Shown one piece after another: positions 42,418 through 50,702 of a DNA stretch of 64,000 nucleotides. Position numbers and translations under genes: made by a program. The stretch covers positions 1-64,000 of the forward strand of contig JBNLGG010000005.1 in the NCBI GenBank assembly GCA_050305935.1, written 5' to 3'. The notes under the pieces are model-generated. The model ran no database searches. It saw only the letters and a list, made by a program, of their open reading frames with translations, and was not told the DNA's origin. The DNA comes from CAJXNP01 sp050305935. Its GTDB lineage: Bacteria; Bacteroidota; Bacteroidia; Cytophagales; Cyclobacteriaceae. Position 1 is the stretch's first letter, and each line of letters opens with the position of its first letter.

Positions 42418-43095
42418 ATGAAGACAATTAAGCTGGTTTTTCTGTTTTTGCCATGGGTATTGTTGCTACTGGCGCTGTTGCTTTGGGCGCTCGGCGTGAA
42501 GCTTCCCGGACAGGGCAGCTCAAAAACCGAAGTGATTGAATCGACCGTCATCCTGGAGAAAATAGAACGAATGGGCAAACTGGAATTGGTCAAATACAAT
42601 TTCAAGGAAATCTATGATTACCAGTCCATCAGCGAGGGGAAAATAGCCGGGTCGTCGGCATTGAAAACCTATGATTACACGCCTGATTTGAAGGCGGTTT
42701 TGATAGCCAGCGGCGAAGCTGTGGGCTGTATTGATTTGACAAGGATTCAGAAGGAAGATATTTCATTGAGCAAAGATACATTGACTGTTCTTCTGCCAAA
42801 GCCGGAATTGTGTTACCACAAACTGGATCTGGATAAGACGAGGCTGTACGAATTTGAACGAACCGGATGGTGGAGCCGGATGTTTGGCGATGACAATGAA
42901 ATGAAAACCGTGGTGGAAAAGGCCTACAAAAATGCCGAAGCACAGATCAGAAAAGCCGCCTTGGAAAACGGGATATTGGAACAGACCGAAGAAAATGCAT
43001 TGCTTATTCTTAAACCCATGCTGGAAAATCTGAGCGGAAGGAAGGTGGTGATACAGTTTAAAATAAAGGGGGAAAGGTTGCTGGAAGCCAATTAA
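42418..43095 (+). CDS. DUF4230 domain-containing protein
   Basis: A 225-residue protein with an N-terminal TM segment (about residues 5-25: LVFLFLPWVLLLLALLLWAL). The remainder is a single DUF4230 domain: IERMGKLELVKYNFKEIYDY, KAVLIASGEAVGCIDLTRIQ and SKDTLTVLLPKPELCYHKLD are typical. The function of DUF4230 is unknown; members are membrane-anchored with the domain probably exported. It has its own position between the reductase and the convergent mazG, with two bases between the stop codons. Confidence 0.85.
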   Translation: MKTIKLVFLFLPWVLLLLALLLWALGVKLPGQGSSKTEVIESTVILEKIERMGKLELVKYNFKEIYDYQSISEGKIAGSSALKTYDYTPDLKAVLIASGEAVGCIDLTRIQKEDISLSKDTLTVLLPKPELCYHKLDLDKTRLYEFERTGWWSRMFGDDNEMKTVVEKAYKNAEAQIRKAALENGILEQTEENALLILKPMLENLSGRKVVIQFKIKGERLLEAN

Positions 43096-43097
43096 TT

Positions 43098-43919
43098 TCA
43101 ACCTAACTCCTTCGCCTCATTCCAATAAACATCCATCTCGTCCAAGGTCATATCGGCGATGCTTTTCCCATCTTTCGCGGACTGCTCTTCCAGGTATTTA
43201 AATCGCTTGATGAACTTCAAATTCGTGCGTTCCAGGGCTTCCTCCGGGTTGATGTCAATAAAACGCGCATAATTGATCAATGAAAAAAGTAAATCACCAA
43301 ATTCGTTCATCGCTTTTTGCCGGTCAATCGGCTCGTCGCTGGCGGCATTGAATTCACTTTTGAATTCCTGCATTTCCTCTTCCACCTTTTCCCACACTTG
43401 CTCTTTTTTCTCCCAGTCAAAGCCAACGCCCCTTGCTTTTTCCTGGATGCGCATTGCTTTTACCAAAGCCGGGAGTGACCGTGGCACACCACCCAGCACA
43501 GAAGTATTGCCTTTTTCCTTCAGCTTGATCTTCTCCCAATTTGCCTTCACCGTTTCTTCATCCTCGGCTACCACATCCCCATAAATGTGCGGATGCCGTC
43601 GGATCAACTTTTCGCAGACGCTGTTTAACACGTCGGCGATATCAAATGACTGTCTTTCTGATCCGATTTTTGCATAGAAAACCATGTGAAGCATGATGTC
43701 GCCCAGTTCCTTTTTGACTTCATCAAGGTTATTTTCGAGGATGGCATCTGACAGTTCATAAGTCTCCTCAATGGTTAAATGCCGAAGGGACTCAATGGTT
43801 TGCTTTTTATCCCAGGGACAATTTTCCCGCAATTCGTCCATGATGGTCAGGAGGCGGTCAAATGCCTGGAGTTTTTCTTGTCTATTTTTGTCCTCAGGGG
43901 CAAGGGTTTTCTTATCCAT
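43098..43919 (-). CDS. mazG: Nucleoside triphosphate pyrophosphohydrolase MazG
   Basis: A 273-residue protein with duplicated MazG domains. The first contains ENCPWDKKQTIESLRHLTIE and ELSDAILENNLDEVKKELGD (ExxE...ExxD Mg sites), the second EVEEEMQEFKSEFNA and EFGDLLFSLINYARF. MazG hydrolyses NTPs and dNTPs to monophosphates and PPi and in E. coli lowers ppGpp or removes damaged nucleotides. The second domain carries the active site in structural work; both keep their acidic motifs here. It faces DUF4230 convergently. Confidence 0.93.
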   Translation of the reverse strand: MDKKTLAPEDKNRQEKLQAFDRLLTIMDELRENCPWDKKQTIESLRHLTIEETYELSDAILENNLDEVKKELGDIMLHMVFYAKIGSERQSFDIADVLNSVCEKLIRRHPHIYGDVVAEDEETVKANWEKIKLKEKGNTSVLGGVPRSLPALVKAMRIQEKARGVGFDWEKKEQVWEKVEEEMQEFKSEFNAASDEPIDRQKAMNEFGDLLFSLINYARFIDINPEEALERTNLKFIKRFKYLEEQSAKDGKSIADMTLDEMDVYWNEAKELG

Positions 43920-44032
43920 GGATCTTGAAAATTCAATATTCTACAAACTAACGCAATAAAAATCGTTATTGACCAACAGAAACCAAAGTTAATAAAACAC
44001 CAATAGCTCCGAGGCGTTTTTAAAATAAGAAC

Positions 44033-44040
44033 TAACTTTG
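44033..44040 (+). promoter_or_regulatory. Bacteroidota-type -7 element
   Basis: TAACTTTG (TAnnTTTG) lies 16 bp before the ATG of the small Cys-rich protein gene. A T-rich stretch about 20 bp upstream could serve as the -33 element, though a clear TTG is not seen. Confidence 0.5.
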
Positions 44041-44056
44041 CACAAATTAAATTTTT

Positions 44057-44287
44057 ATGGCAACGGCGATTTTAATTATTGGATTTGTAGGATTATTTTT
44101 TGTATTAATGTCCGTAAGGCTCCTGTTTATCAAGGATGGAAAATTCAAGGGAACCTGTGCTTCACAAAGCCCATTTTTAAATAAAGAGGGAGGCACCTGC
44201 GGATATTGTGGTAGGAATATTGAGGCAGGCGAAGAATGTGGCAAAGAAGAGAACATTGTTGACAAGGTAGTGAGCAAATTTAAATAA
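44057..44287 (+). CDS. Small membrane-anchored protein with CxxC
   Basis: A 76-residue protein. Residues 4-25 are one TM segment (AILIIGFVGLFFVLMSVRLLF). The soluble tail contains CASQSPFLNKEGGTCGYCG, with CGYC (C48-C51) and additional Cys, which could bind iron-sulfur or zinc. Similar short proteins are annotated 'membrane or secreted protein' in Bacteroidota, function unknown. It is preceded by a TAnnTTTG promoter. The intergenic segment to glmM contains a second promoter. Confidence 0.65.
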   Translation: MATAILIIGFVGLFFVLMSVRLLFIKDGKFKGTCASQSPFLNKEGGTCGYCGRNIEAGEECGKEENIVDKVVSKFK

Positions 44288-44319
44288 TTCTTTATTCCTA
44301 TTCTTTCTTAGAAAGTTTA

Positions 44320-44327
44320 TACATTTG
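44320..44327 (+). promoter_or_regulatory. Bacteroidota-type -7 element before glmM
   Basis: TACATTTG matches TAnnTTTG and lies 24 bp before the glmM start codon, a typical leader length in this window. A weak T-rich stretch (TTCTTTCTTA, 44301-44310) upstream may act as the -33 element. Confidence 0.45.
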
Positions 44328-44351
44328 CGCTTACATTAAACCATTACAACT

Positions 44352-45743
44352 GTGACATTAATAAAATCAATATCGGGGATTCGCGGTACAATAGGTGGTA
44401 AGCAAGGAGAATCCCTCACCCCCATTGACATTGTCAAATTCACTTCAGCATTTGGTTATTGGATAAAAAAAAATATCAAGGTCGATAAGATCGTGGTAGG
44501 CAGGGATGCGCGACCTTCCGGTGAGATGGTTAGTAATCTTGTCTGTACCACGCTTCAGGGGCTGGGAATGGATGTCATTGACCTGGGACTTTCCACGACT
44601 CCGACCGTTGAGATGGCGGTGACCTGGGAGAATGCCGGTGGTGGTATTATCATTACAGCCAGCCATAATCCTTCGCAATGGAATGCCTTAAAATTGTTAA
44701 ATAACCGGGGCGAATTTATTTCGGCTGCTGACGGCGAGGAAGTATTGGCTTTGGCAGAGAGTGATGAAATACTATTCGCAGAAAATAAAAAAATTGGCAG
44801 CTACCATAGAAATGAGCTTTACATTGACAGGCATATCGAAGAAATTTTAAAACTCCCGCTGGTAGATGTCGAGGCGATCAAGGGAAAGAATTTTAAAATT
44901 GCCGTAGATTGTGTGAATTCCACCGGGGGAATTGCCGTTCCGAAGCTCCTGAAGGCCCTGGGTGTTGAACAGATCAATGAAATATACTGTGAGCCAAATG
45001 GCCAATTTCCGCACAACCCGGAGCCGCTACCCGAAAACCTGGTACATATCAGCCGGGAATTGGAGTCCGGGAATTTTGACCTCGGAATTGTGGTTGACCC
45101 GGATGTCGACCGTCTGGCATTGCTGACGGAAGATGGCTCTCCATTTGGGGAAGAATATACGTTAGTAGCGGTGGCTGACTATGTGCTACAACACAAAAAA
45201 GGCAATTCTGTTTCCAATCTTTCCTCTACACGTGCATTAAAAGATGTGACTTTAAAAAGAGGGGGTAAATATGAAGCTGCCGCTGTGGGGGAGGTTAATG
45301 TGGTGACCAAAATGAAGGAAACCAAGGCGGTAATCGGTGGCGAAGGAAATGGTGGGATCATCTATCCTGAATTGCATTATGGAAGGGATGCTTTGGTGGG
45401 GATCGCCCTGTTTTTAAGTCATCTGGCTAAATTTGGCAAGTCGGTTTCGCACCTCCGAGCTACGTATCCGAGCTACCATATTTCCAAAAATAAAATTGAA
45501 CTGACCCCGGAGATAGATGTGGATAAGGTGCTGGACGATATGCAGGATCGTTATAAAAAGCAGCCCATCAATACCATTGACGGTGTGAAAATCGAATTTG
45601 ATAGGGAGTGGGTCCACCTGAGAAAATCCAATACAGAGCCTATCATCAGAATTTATTCCGAATCAGACTCACAATCCACAGCAGAATACCTGGCCAATAA
45701 AATTATTTCTGATATTAAGGAGATAATTAGTGTAAAATCCTAG
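44352..45743 (+). CDS. glmM: Phosphoglucosamine mutase-like phosphohexomutase
   Basis: A 463-residue enzyme. The GTG start (MTLIKSISGIRGTIGGKQGE) gives the family-typical N-terminus. The active-site phosphoserine is S104 in TASHNPSQW, the Mg loop is VVDPDVDRLALL, and the sugar-binding GEGNGG (GEEGG-like) and phosphate-binding RKSNTEPIIRIYSES loops are conserved. It interconverts glucosamine-6-P and glucosamine-1-P for peptidoglycan and LPS synthesis, though phosphomannomutase activity cannot be ruled out by sequence. It is followed by the cysteine desulfurase gene after one base. Confidence 0.9.
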   Translation: MTLIKSISGIRGTIGGKQGESLTPIDIVKFTSAFGYWIKKNIKVDKIVVGRDARPSGEMVSNLVCTTLQGLGMDVIDLGLSTTPTVEMAVTWENAGGGIIITASHNPSQWNALKLLNNRGEFISAADGEEVLALAESDEILFAENKKIGSYHRNELYIDRHIEEILKLPLVDVEAIKGKNFKIAVDCVNSTGGIAVPKLLKALGVEQINEIYCEPNGQFPHNPEPLPENLVHISRELESGNFDLGIVVDPDVDRLALLTEDGSPFGEEYTLVAVADYVLQHKKGNSVSNLSSTRALKDVTLKRGGKYEAAAVGEVNVVTKMKETKAVIGGEGNGGIIYPELHYGRDALVGIALFLSHLAKFGKSVSHLRATYPSYHISKNKIELTPEIDVDKVLDDMQDRYKKQPINTIDGVKIEFDREWVHLRKSNTEPIIRIYSESDSQSTAEYLANKIISDIKEIISVKS

Positions 45744-45744
45744 T

Positions 45745-46884
45745 ATGCGTGTTTATCTGGACAATGCGGCGACAACACCCTTAGATGAGCAGGTTTTTGA
45801 AGCAATGAAGCCTTTTCTGCTTCAGAAATTTGGCAATCCCTCGTCGATTCATACCCATGGGCGGGAGGTCAGGTCTGAAATTGAAAGATGCCGAAAAAAA
45901 ATCGCCGGATTTCTCCACGTTTCCCCGGCAGAGATTTTCTTTACAAGCGGTGGAACCGAGGCCGACAATACAGCCATCGTATCGGCTGTTGAAACCTATG
46001 GATTAAAACGCATCATCACCTCGCCCATAGAACACCATGCGGTTTTGCATACGGTGGAAAATCTGGTAAAAAAGGGAAAGGCCTCGGTGGAGTATGTTAA
46101 CCATGATAAGAATGGTTTTGTCGATTACAATCATTTGGCGGAGTTGTTAATTGGCAAAGAAGAAAGCCTCGTCACCCTGATGCATGGGAATAATGAAATT
46201 GGAAATATTACCGATATCAGGAAAGTGGGCGAAATATGCCGTGAAGCGAATGCATTTTTCCACAGTGACACTGTACAAACATTCGCTCATTTCCCCATTG
46301 ACCTTTCCACTATTAATATTCATGCCATCAACGCCTCGGCGCATAAATTCCATGGCCCCAAGGGCGTAGGCTTTATGTACATAAATGGAGAGCGGCAGAT
46401 CCATCCTTTATTACAGGGAGGCGGACAGGAAAGGAACATGCGCGGAGGCACGGAAAATGTGGCTGGCATTGTAGGAATGACCAAGGCGATTGAGATTGCT
46501 CATGAAAAAATGAACGAGCATACCGAATACATCCTTTCGTTAAAGACATTTGCTATTGACATGCTAAAAGCAAAGCTCCCCGGTGTTATCTTTAATGGTG
46601 GTTGTGCGGATTTGAAGAATAGCCTTTATACGGTTTTGAACATTGGAATTCCAGGGACCCAAGAAAACGACATGCTACTTTTTAACCTGGATATCAATGG
46701 GGTCTCAGTCTCCGGAGGAAGCGCCTGTTCCAGCGGGACAAGCATCGGGTCGCATGTGTTGGAGGCATTGGGTATTGACCAGGGCATTGGCACGATCAGG
46801 ATGTCTTTCAGCAAATTCAATACAAAAGAAGAAGTTGAGTTTGCTATCAATCAATTAGTCGAAATGGCGGTGAACCCAATTTAA
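45745..46884 (+). CDS. Cysteine desulfurase (NifS/IscS family)
   Basis: A 379-residue PLP enzyme. Conserved parts: YLDNAATTPLDEQVFEAM, FTSGGTEADNTAI, MHGNNEIGNI, FHSDTVQTF with the PLP-binding Asp, NASAHKFHGPKGVGF with the catalytic Lys in AHKFHG, and SGGSACSSGTSIGSHVL with the catalytic Cys. It removes sulfur from cysteine to form an enzyme persulfide for Fe-S clusters or tRNA thiolation. The Cys loop is of the longer IscS type. Which pathway it serves is not shown by neighbours. It lies directly after glmM. Confidence 0.95.
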   Translation: MRVYLDNAATTPLDEQVFEAMKPFLLQKFGNPSSIHTHGREVRSEIERCRKKIAGFLHVSPAEIFFTSGGTEADNTAIVSAVETYGLKRIITSPIEHHAVLHTVENLVKKGKASVEYVNHDKNGFVDYNHLAELLIGKEESLVTLMHGNNEIGNITDIRKVGEICREANAFFHSDTVQTFAHFPIDLSTINIHAINASAHKFHGPKGVGFMYINGERQIHPLLQGGGQERNMRGGTENVAGIVGMTKAIEIAHEKMNEHTEYILSLKTFAIDMLKAKLPGVIFNGGCADLKNSLYTVLNIGIPGTQENDMLLFNLDINGVSVSGGSACSSGTSIGSHVLEALGIDQGIGTIRMSFSKFNTKEEVEFAINQLVEMAVNPI

Positions 46885-46951
46885 AATTCCCAAAATCTCC
46901 CTCCTGCCAGATTACATCTGTTTTTTTGAGTTCTTTTCATAAATTTATCGG

Positions 46952-48019
46952 ATGGGATTGACATTGGACCAAAGCAGAAAAGTTAAATCCACAGGGATTT
47001 TGCTTCTTTTTGGGGCATTGCTTGGACCTTTCTATGTCATTTTTTCTGATGGTTTCACATCTGTCTTTCCCTATGTCAATTCAACCATTGCGGGGATACT
47101 CATTGCCATTAATATCGGCTTTTTTGAGTACGTCTTATTTGACGGGAAAATAAAGCAACTACCCTTCTATCAGATTTTTTCCATCAGGATTATTTTATAC
47201 GTGGTGTCGATTTTATCTATCATTTTGTTTGTACTCATTTTTTCCAGAATGTTTAAGTACGACCTTAATTTTTACGAGGTGCTGATAAGCGATGAGTTTC
47301 AGAATTATATCCTGTATAAAGATTTTAAAGTTGTGGTCTTCTATGCATTGGCCATTGTTGCCCTGACGAATTTCACCATTCAAATGAACCGGAAAATGGG
47401 GCAAGGGGTGCTTATCAACCTGATCTCTGGAAAATACTACCAGCCAAAAAAAGTGGAAAAGATAGTCCTGTTTTTTAAAATCCAAAGGACCAAGGAATTA
47501 ATCGAAGAAGTAGGGAGATTGAATTATCATAAATTCCTGAAAGAAGTTTTTTATGATTTGACTGAAATCGTATTGCTCAGAAAAGCCCAGATCTATGAGT
47601 ATGTGGAAGACCAGGTCGTCATTCTTTGGGATGTGGACAAGGGGATGGAAAATGCGAATTGCATCCGTGCGTTTTTTGATATTCAACAAAAGCTGGATAC
47701 CGGGAAAGTTCGCTATTATGACAAATACAAGTTTCTGCCAGAATTTGTGGGGGCGATGCACAAGGGTGAGTTAATAGTGGGCGAAATCGGGGACATCAAG
47801 AGCGAAATAAAATACCATGGCGACCTGATGAATACCTGCTACCGGATTCTTGGAAATGTAGATGAGGGGAAGCAATTTCTGGTCTCAGAAGAGCTGGTAA
47901 ATGAAATGAAGCTGCCCATCATATTTGACAAAAAGAGGATCGGTGAATTTTCGTTGAGAGGAAAACAACGACCAATTATTTTATACCAAATAGTTGAGAG
48001 GAAACTGGATCAATTATAA
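46952..48019 (+). CDS. Membrane-bound class III cyclase homologue, C2-like (metal Asp lost)
   Basis: A 355-residue protein with four N-terminal TM segments (about 14-33, 45-63, 75-100, 125-145) and a C-terminal class III nucleotidyl cyclase domain (about 165-345). Alignment with its tandem paralogue is gapless. The first metal-binding Asp is Lys (K176 in LFFKIQR; the paralogue has LFLDLR), the second is kept (D220 in YVEDQVV). The transition-state Asn and Arg are retained (N294 and R298 in GDLMNTCYRI). It therefore resembles the C2 half of a heterodimeric adenylyl cyclase. Stop and next start codon are adjacent. Product specificity cannot be read; specificity positions are non-canonical. Confidence 0.85.
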   Translation: MGLTLDQSRKVKSTGILLLFGALLGPFYVIFSDGFTSVFPYVNSTIAGILIAINIGFFEYVLFDGKIKQLPFYQIFSIRIILYVVSILSIILFVLIFSRMFKYDLNFYEVLISDEFQNYILYKDFKVVVFYALAIVALTNFTIQMNRKMGQGVLINLISGKYYQPKKVEKIVLFFKIQRTKELIEEVGRLNYHKFLKEVFYDLTEIVLLRKAQIYEYVEDQVVILWDVDKGMENANCIRAFFDIQQKLDTGKVRYYDKYKFLPEFVGAMHKGELIVGEIGDIKSEIKYHGDLMNTCYRILGNVDEGKQFLVSEELVNEMKLPIIFDKKRIGEFSLRGKQRPIILYQIVERKLDQL

Positions 48020-49102
48020 ATGGAATTATCCGTCACACAAAAGAGAAAATTTAAAAGCGCCGGGTTTATCATTTTAGCGGGCGTCGTGATTTCATTGATC
48101 TACCCTGTGTTTGCCGATGGTTTTAGTGAACTAATTCCTTATGTGAATAGCCTGTTTATTGGTCTTTTTGGAGGAATGATCGTGGCACTTCTTGAGTTGG
48201 AGGTCTTTGATACGGCCAAGCGCCACTTTTCTTTTTTAACCGTTTTTTCTATTAAGACGGCGATATACTTCCTGTTTTTCTTCCTGATCGTTCCATTTGT
48301 GATCGGCTTCGTGGAGTCGGTTTATTACCAAAAAGGATTTTTAGAACACATCAATAGCGATCAGTTCAGGTCATTTTTATTTGAGGAAGATTTCATCATT
48401 ATTTTGTTTTACGCCCTGTTTTTTATTTCCCTCATCATATTCACCAGGCAGATGAGCCGGAAGCTGGGCCAGGGGACGTTATACAACTTTTTTACCGGAA
48501 GATACCATCAGCCGAAAGAAGTGGAGCGCATTTTTTTATTTCTGGATCTGAGATCATCGACAAGCATCGCCGAAAAGATGGGATCGCTCTTTTACCATCA
48601 GTTTTTAAGGGACTTTTTCAATGACATTACTGAACCAATTGTCGAGAACAGCGGTGTGATTTACCGGTATGTTGGTGATCAGGTGGTGGTATCCTGGAAT
48701 TACAGGAAGGGATTAAAAAAGGCTAACTGCATAAATACTTATTTTTCAGTTGTGAATAAAATTAAAGCACTCCGGGAACAGTATCTGGAAACTTATCAGC
48801 TCGTACCAGCCTTTACAGCCTGCTTTCATTGTGGAAGTGTGGTCGTTGGTGAAATAGGGGATGTAAAAAGCCAGATCGTATACCATGGCGAAGTCTTGTA
48901 TCAATTGGCAGAGATCGAGTCAAAATGTAGGGAATTGGATCAATCGCTCCTGATCTCAGGTAATCTTATTCAAATGGTTCCCCTCCCTGAATTGTATAAA
49001 ATGGTAAGGGTAGGAGAATTGAACACCGGTGGATCAAACTCACTTGATCTGTATACTTTGCAGGAAGCGACAGACACTAAAAGGGTCAGGCAAATTGGTT
49101 AG
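48020..49102 (+). CDS. Membrane-bound class III cyclase homologue, C1-like (Asn/Arg lost)
   Basis: A 360-residue paralogue of the preceding protein with the same layout (four TM segments, cyclase domain). Both metal Asp are present: D176 in LFLDLRSSTS and D220 in YRYVGDQVVV. The transition-state positions are changed: N294 to Tyr and R298 to Glu (GEVLYQLAEIES). It thus has the complementary half of the active site, like the C1 domain of mammalian membrane adenylyl cyclases. It begins with the ATG directly after the stop of the first gene, with no spacer, so both are surely co-expressed. Together the two could form one functional heterodimeric site. Confidence 0.85.
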   Translation: MELSVTQKRKFKSAGFIILAGVVISLIYPVFADGFSELIPYVNSLFIGLFGGMIVALLELEVFDTAKRHFSFLTVFSIKTAIYFLFFFLIVPFVIGFVESVYYQKGFLEHINSDQFRSFLFEEDFIIILFYALFFISLIIFTRQMSRKLGQGTLYNFFTGRYHQPKEVERIFLFLDLRSSTSIAEKMGSLFYHQFLRDFFNDITEPIVENSGVIYRYVGDQVVVSWNYRKGLKKANCINTYFSVVNKIKALREQYLETYQLVPAFTACFHCGSVVVGEIGDVKSQIVYHGEVLYQLAEIESKCRELDQSLLISGNLIQMVPLPELYKMVRVGELNTGGSNSLDLYTLQEATDTKRVRQIG

Positions 49103-49271
49103 GGCTGTTCCCACTTTTTATATATTTTTACTTTCGAATTTTACCTTTGGAAACATGAAACCGAGCATCCCGCCATGGTGGGACACAGACCAATGCCCCA
49201 ATCCCGAGAGCTATCGAGACAGGGAAAATGCGAGGTTCCATCTGACCATTAAAAAACAGAAAAATAAACAG

Positions 49272-49598
49272 ATGAAATTTACATTTTCTAAATTACTCAT
49301 TGTTGCTTTTTTTTTAGTTGCAATAGCCTGTACTCAAACAAAACAAAACAAAATCATCGTGTATGGGAGCAGTAATTGTCATCACTGCACTGATTTTATT
49401 GCCCAGCTTGATTCGGCTAATATGAGCTATGAATTCAAGGATTTTATGGTATTTGAACAACTATATACCGAGGAACTAATGCACTTGCTGGATAGTATTA
49501 AATACCGGGACTATGTGAATTTCCCTGTTGTAAAAGTAGCCAATCAGGTGTTTATTGAAGCAAAATTTGACGAAGTAAAGGAGGCGGCCTACAATTAA
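49272..49598 (+). CDS. Glutaredoxin-like lipoprotein
   Basis: A 108-residue protein started at the ATG at 49272. A leader ending FLVAIAC is a good lipobox, and a thioredoxin-fold CxxC motif is present in SSNCHHCTDFIAQL. The later segment VNFPVVKVANQVFIEA is the cis-Pro-type region of glutaredoxins. A predicted lipid-anchored periplasmic thiol-redox protein. The frame is open further upstream; the preceding 39 in-frame codons from 49155 (MKPSIPPWWDTDQCPNPESY) look coding and could be a remnant of another small gene joined in frame. It overlaps the convergent hemH by 4 bp. Confidence 0.65.
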   Translation: MKFTFSKLLIVAFFLVAIACTQTKQNKIIVYGSSNCHHCTDFIAQLDSANMSYEFKDFMVFEQLYTEELMHLLDSIKYRDYVNFPVVKVANQVFIEAKFDEVKEAAYN

Positions 49599-50626
49599 TA
49601 TTTTAAAATGATTTCTTTCAGACTGTTAGCCCAACTGTCTGATGAATTGAGGCTTTCTACTAACTGCCAATCCTCACCCCCGGCTTCGATGAAGTATTCT
49701 TTGAATTCATCACCTACTTCAATGGTCGTTTCCAGGCAATCAGCCACAAATGCGGGTGAATAAGCCAATATTTTTTTCTTTCCTTTTTTGGCCAGGTCTC
49801 TAATGACATCCTCCGCATATGGTCTGATCCAGGGATCTTTCCCCAGCCGGGATTGAAAGCAAACGGTATAGTTATCAGAATCAATTTCTAATTTTTCAGC
49901 AAGTCTCCTGGATGTTTCAAAGCACTGCGCCCGGTAGCAGTATTGATTCCGTTCATTGTAGGAAGCACAACACTTATCGCTTAATTGGCAATACCCTTTG
50001 AATGAAGCTTTATGAATTTGTCGCTCTGGCAATCCGTGATAGCTGAAAACGACATGGTCATAATCCTTCCGGTCCAGATATCTCTTTCCAATCTCTGCGA
50101 ACGCATCAATAAAGCTGCCTTCTTCAAAAAAGCGGCTAACAAATTTCATTTCGGGAATGACTTGCCACTTGGTTACGATTTCCATTACCTTATCATGAAC
50201 CGAGCCTGACGTGGCCGAGGCATATTGCGGAAAAAGCGGGACGACAATGATTTTTTCTACCGGCTGTTGGCAAATTTTTTCGAGTGCTGATTCAATAGAG
50301 GGGCTCTGGTAGCGCATAGCAATCTCGACCACATAATCTTTTCCCAATAACGGCTTAACCTTCTCTGCCAGATCTTCGGTATGAAACAGCAGAGGAGATC
50401 CCCGATCTTGCCACAACTCCTTGTACACCTTTGCCGACTTCGGCGCCCTGAAAGGCGCTATTATCAGATTCACGAGCATCCACCTCCCGAAAAAAGGGAT
50501 ATCTATCACTCTTTTATCCATAAGAAATTCCCGGAGGTATTTTCGCACGTCTGGTACTGAAGGGCTGTCGGGTGTGCCCAGGTTGACCAGCAAAACCCCG
50601 GTTTTATTGTTTTTTGTTTTGCTCAT
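49595..50626 (-). CDS. hemH: Ferrochelatase
   Basis: A 343-residue enzyme. NLGTPDSPSVPDVRKYLREF starts it, FSYHGLPERQIHKA holds the catalytic His, and FQSRLGKDPWIRPYAEDVIR with DCLETTIEVGDEF (conserved Glu) follow. CQLSDKCCASYNERNQYCYRAQC shows several Cys, which may bind an Fe-S cluster as in some ferrochelatases. It inserts Fe2+ into protoporphyrin IX (or coproporphyrin III in coproporphyrin-dependent types) at the end of haem synthesis. It lies apart from other haem genes. End overlaps the lipoprotein gene. Confidence 0.95.
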   Translation of the reverse strand: MSKTKNNKTGVLLVNLGTPDSPSVPDVRKYLREFLMDKRVIDIPFFGRWMLVNLIIAPFRAPKSAKVYKELWQDRGSPLLFHTEDLAEKVKPLLGKDYVVEIAMRYQSPSIESALEKICQQPVEKIIVVPLFPQYASATSGSVHDKVMEIVTKWQVIPEMKFVSRFFEEGSFIDAFAEIGKRYLDRKDYDHVVFSYHGLPERQIHKASFKGYCQLSDKCCASYNERNQYCYRAQCFETSRRLAEKLEIDSDNYTVCFQSRLGKDPWIRPYAEDVIRDLAKKGKKKILAYSPAFVADCLETTIEVGDEFKEYFIEAGGEDWQLVESLNSSDSWANSLKEIILKY

Positions 50627-50702
50627 GGATAATTTTTCTGATTTTCAGGATGCAAATAAAAGATAGTTCCACGCATTTTAAAAGTTTCGCACCTGATAGT
50701 CT

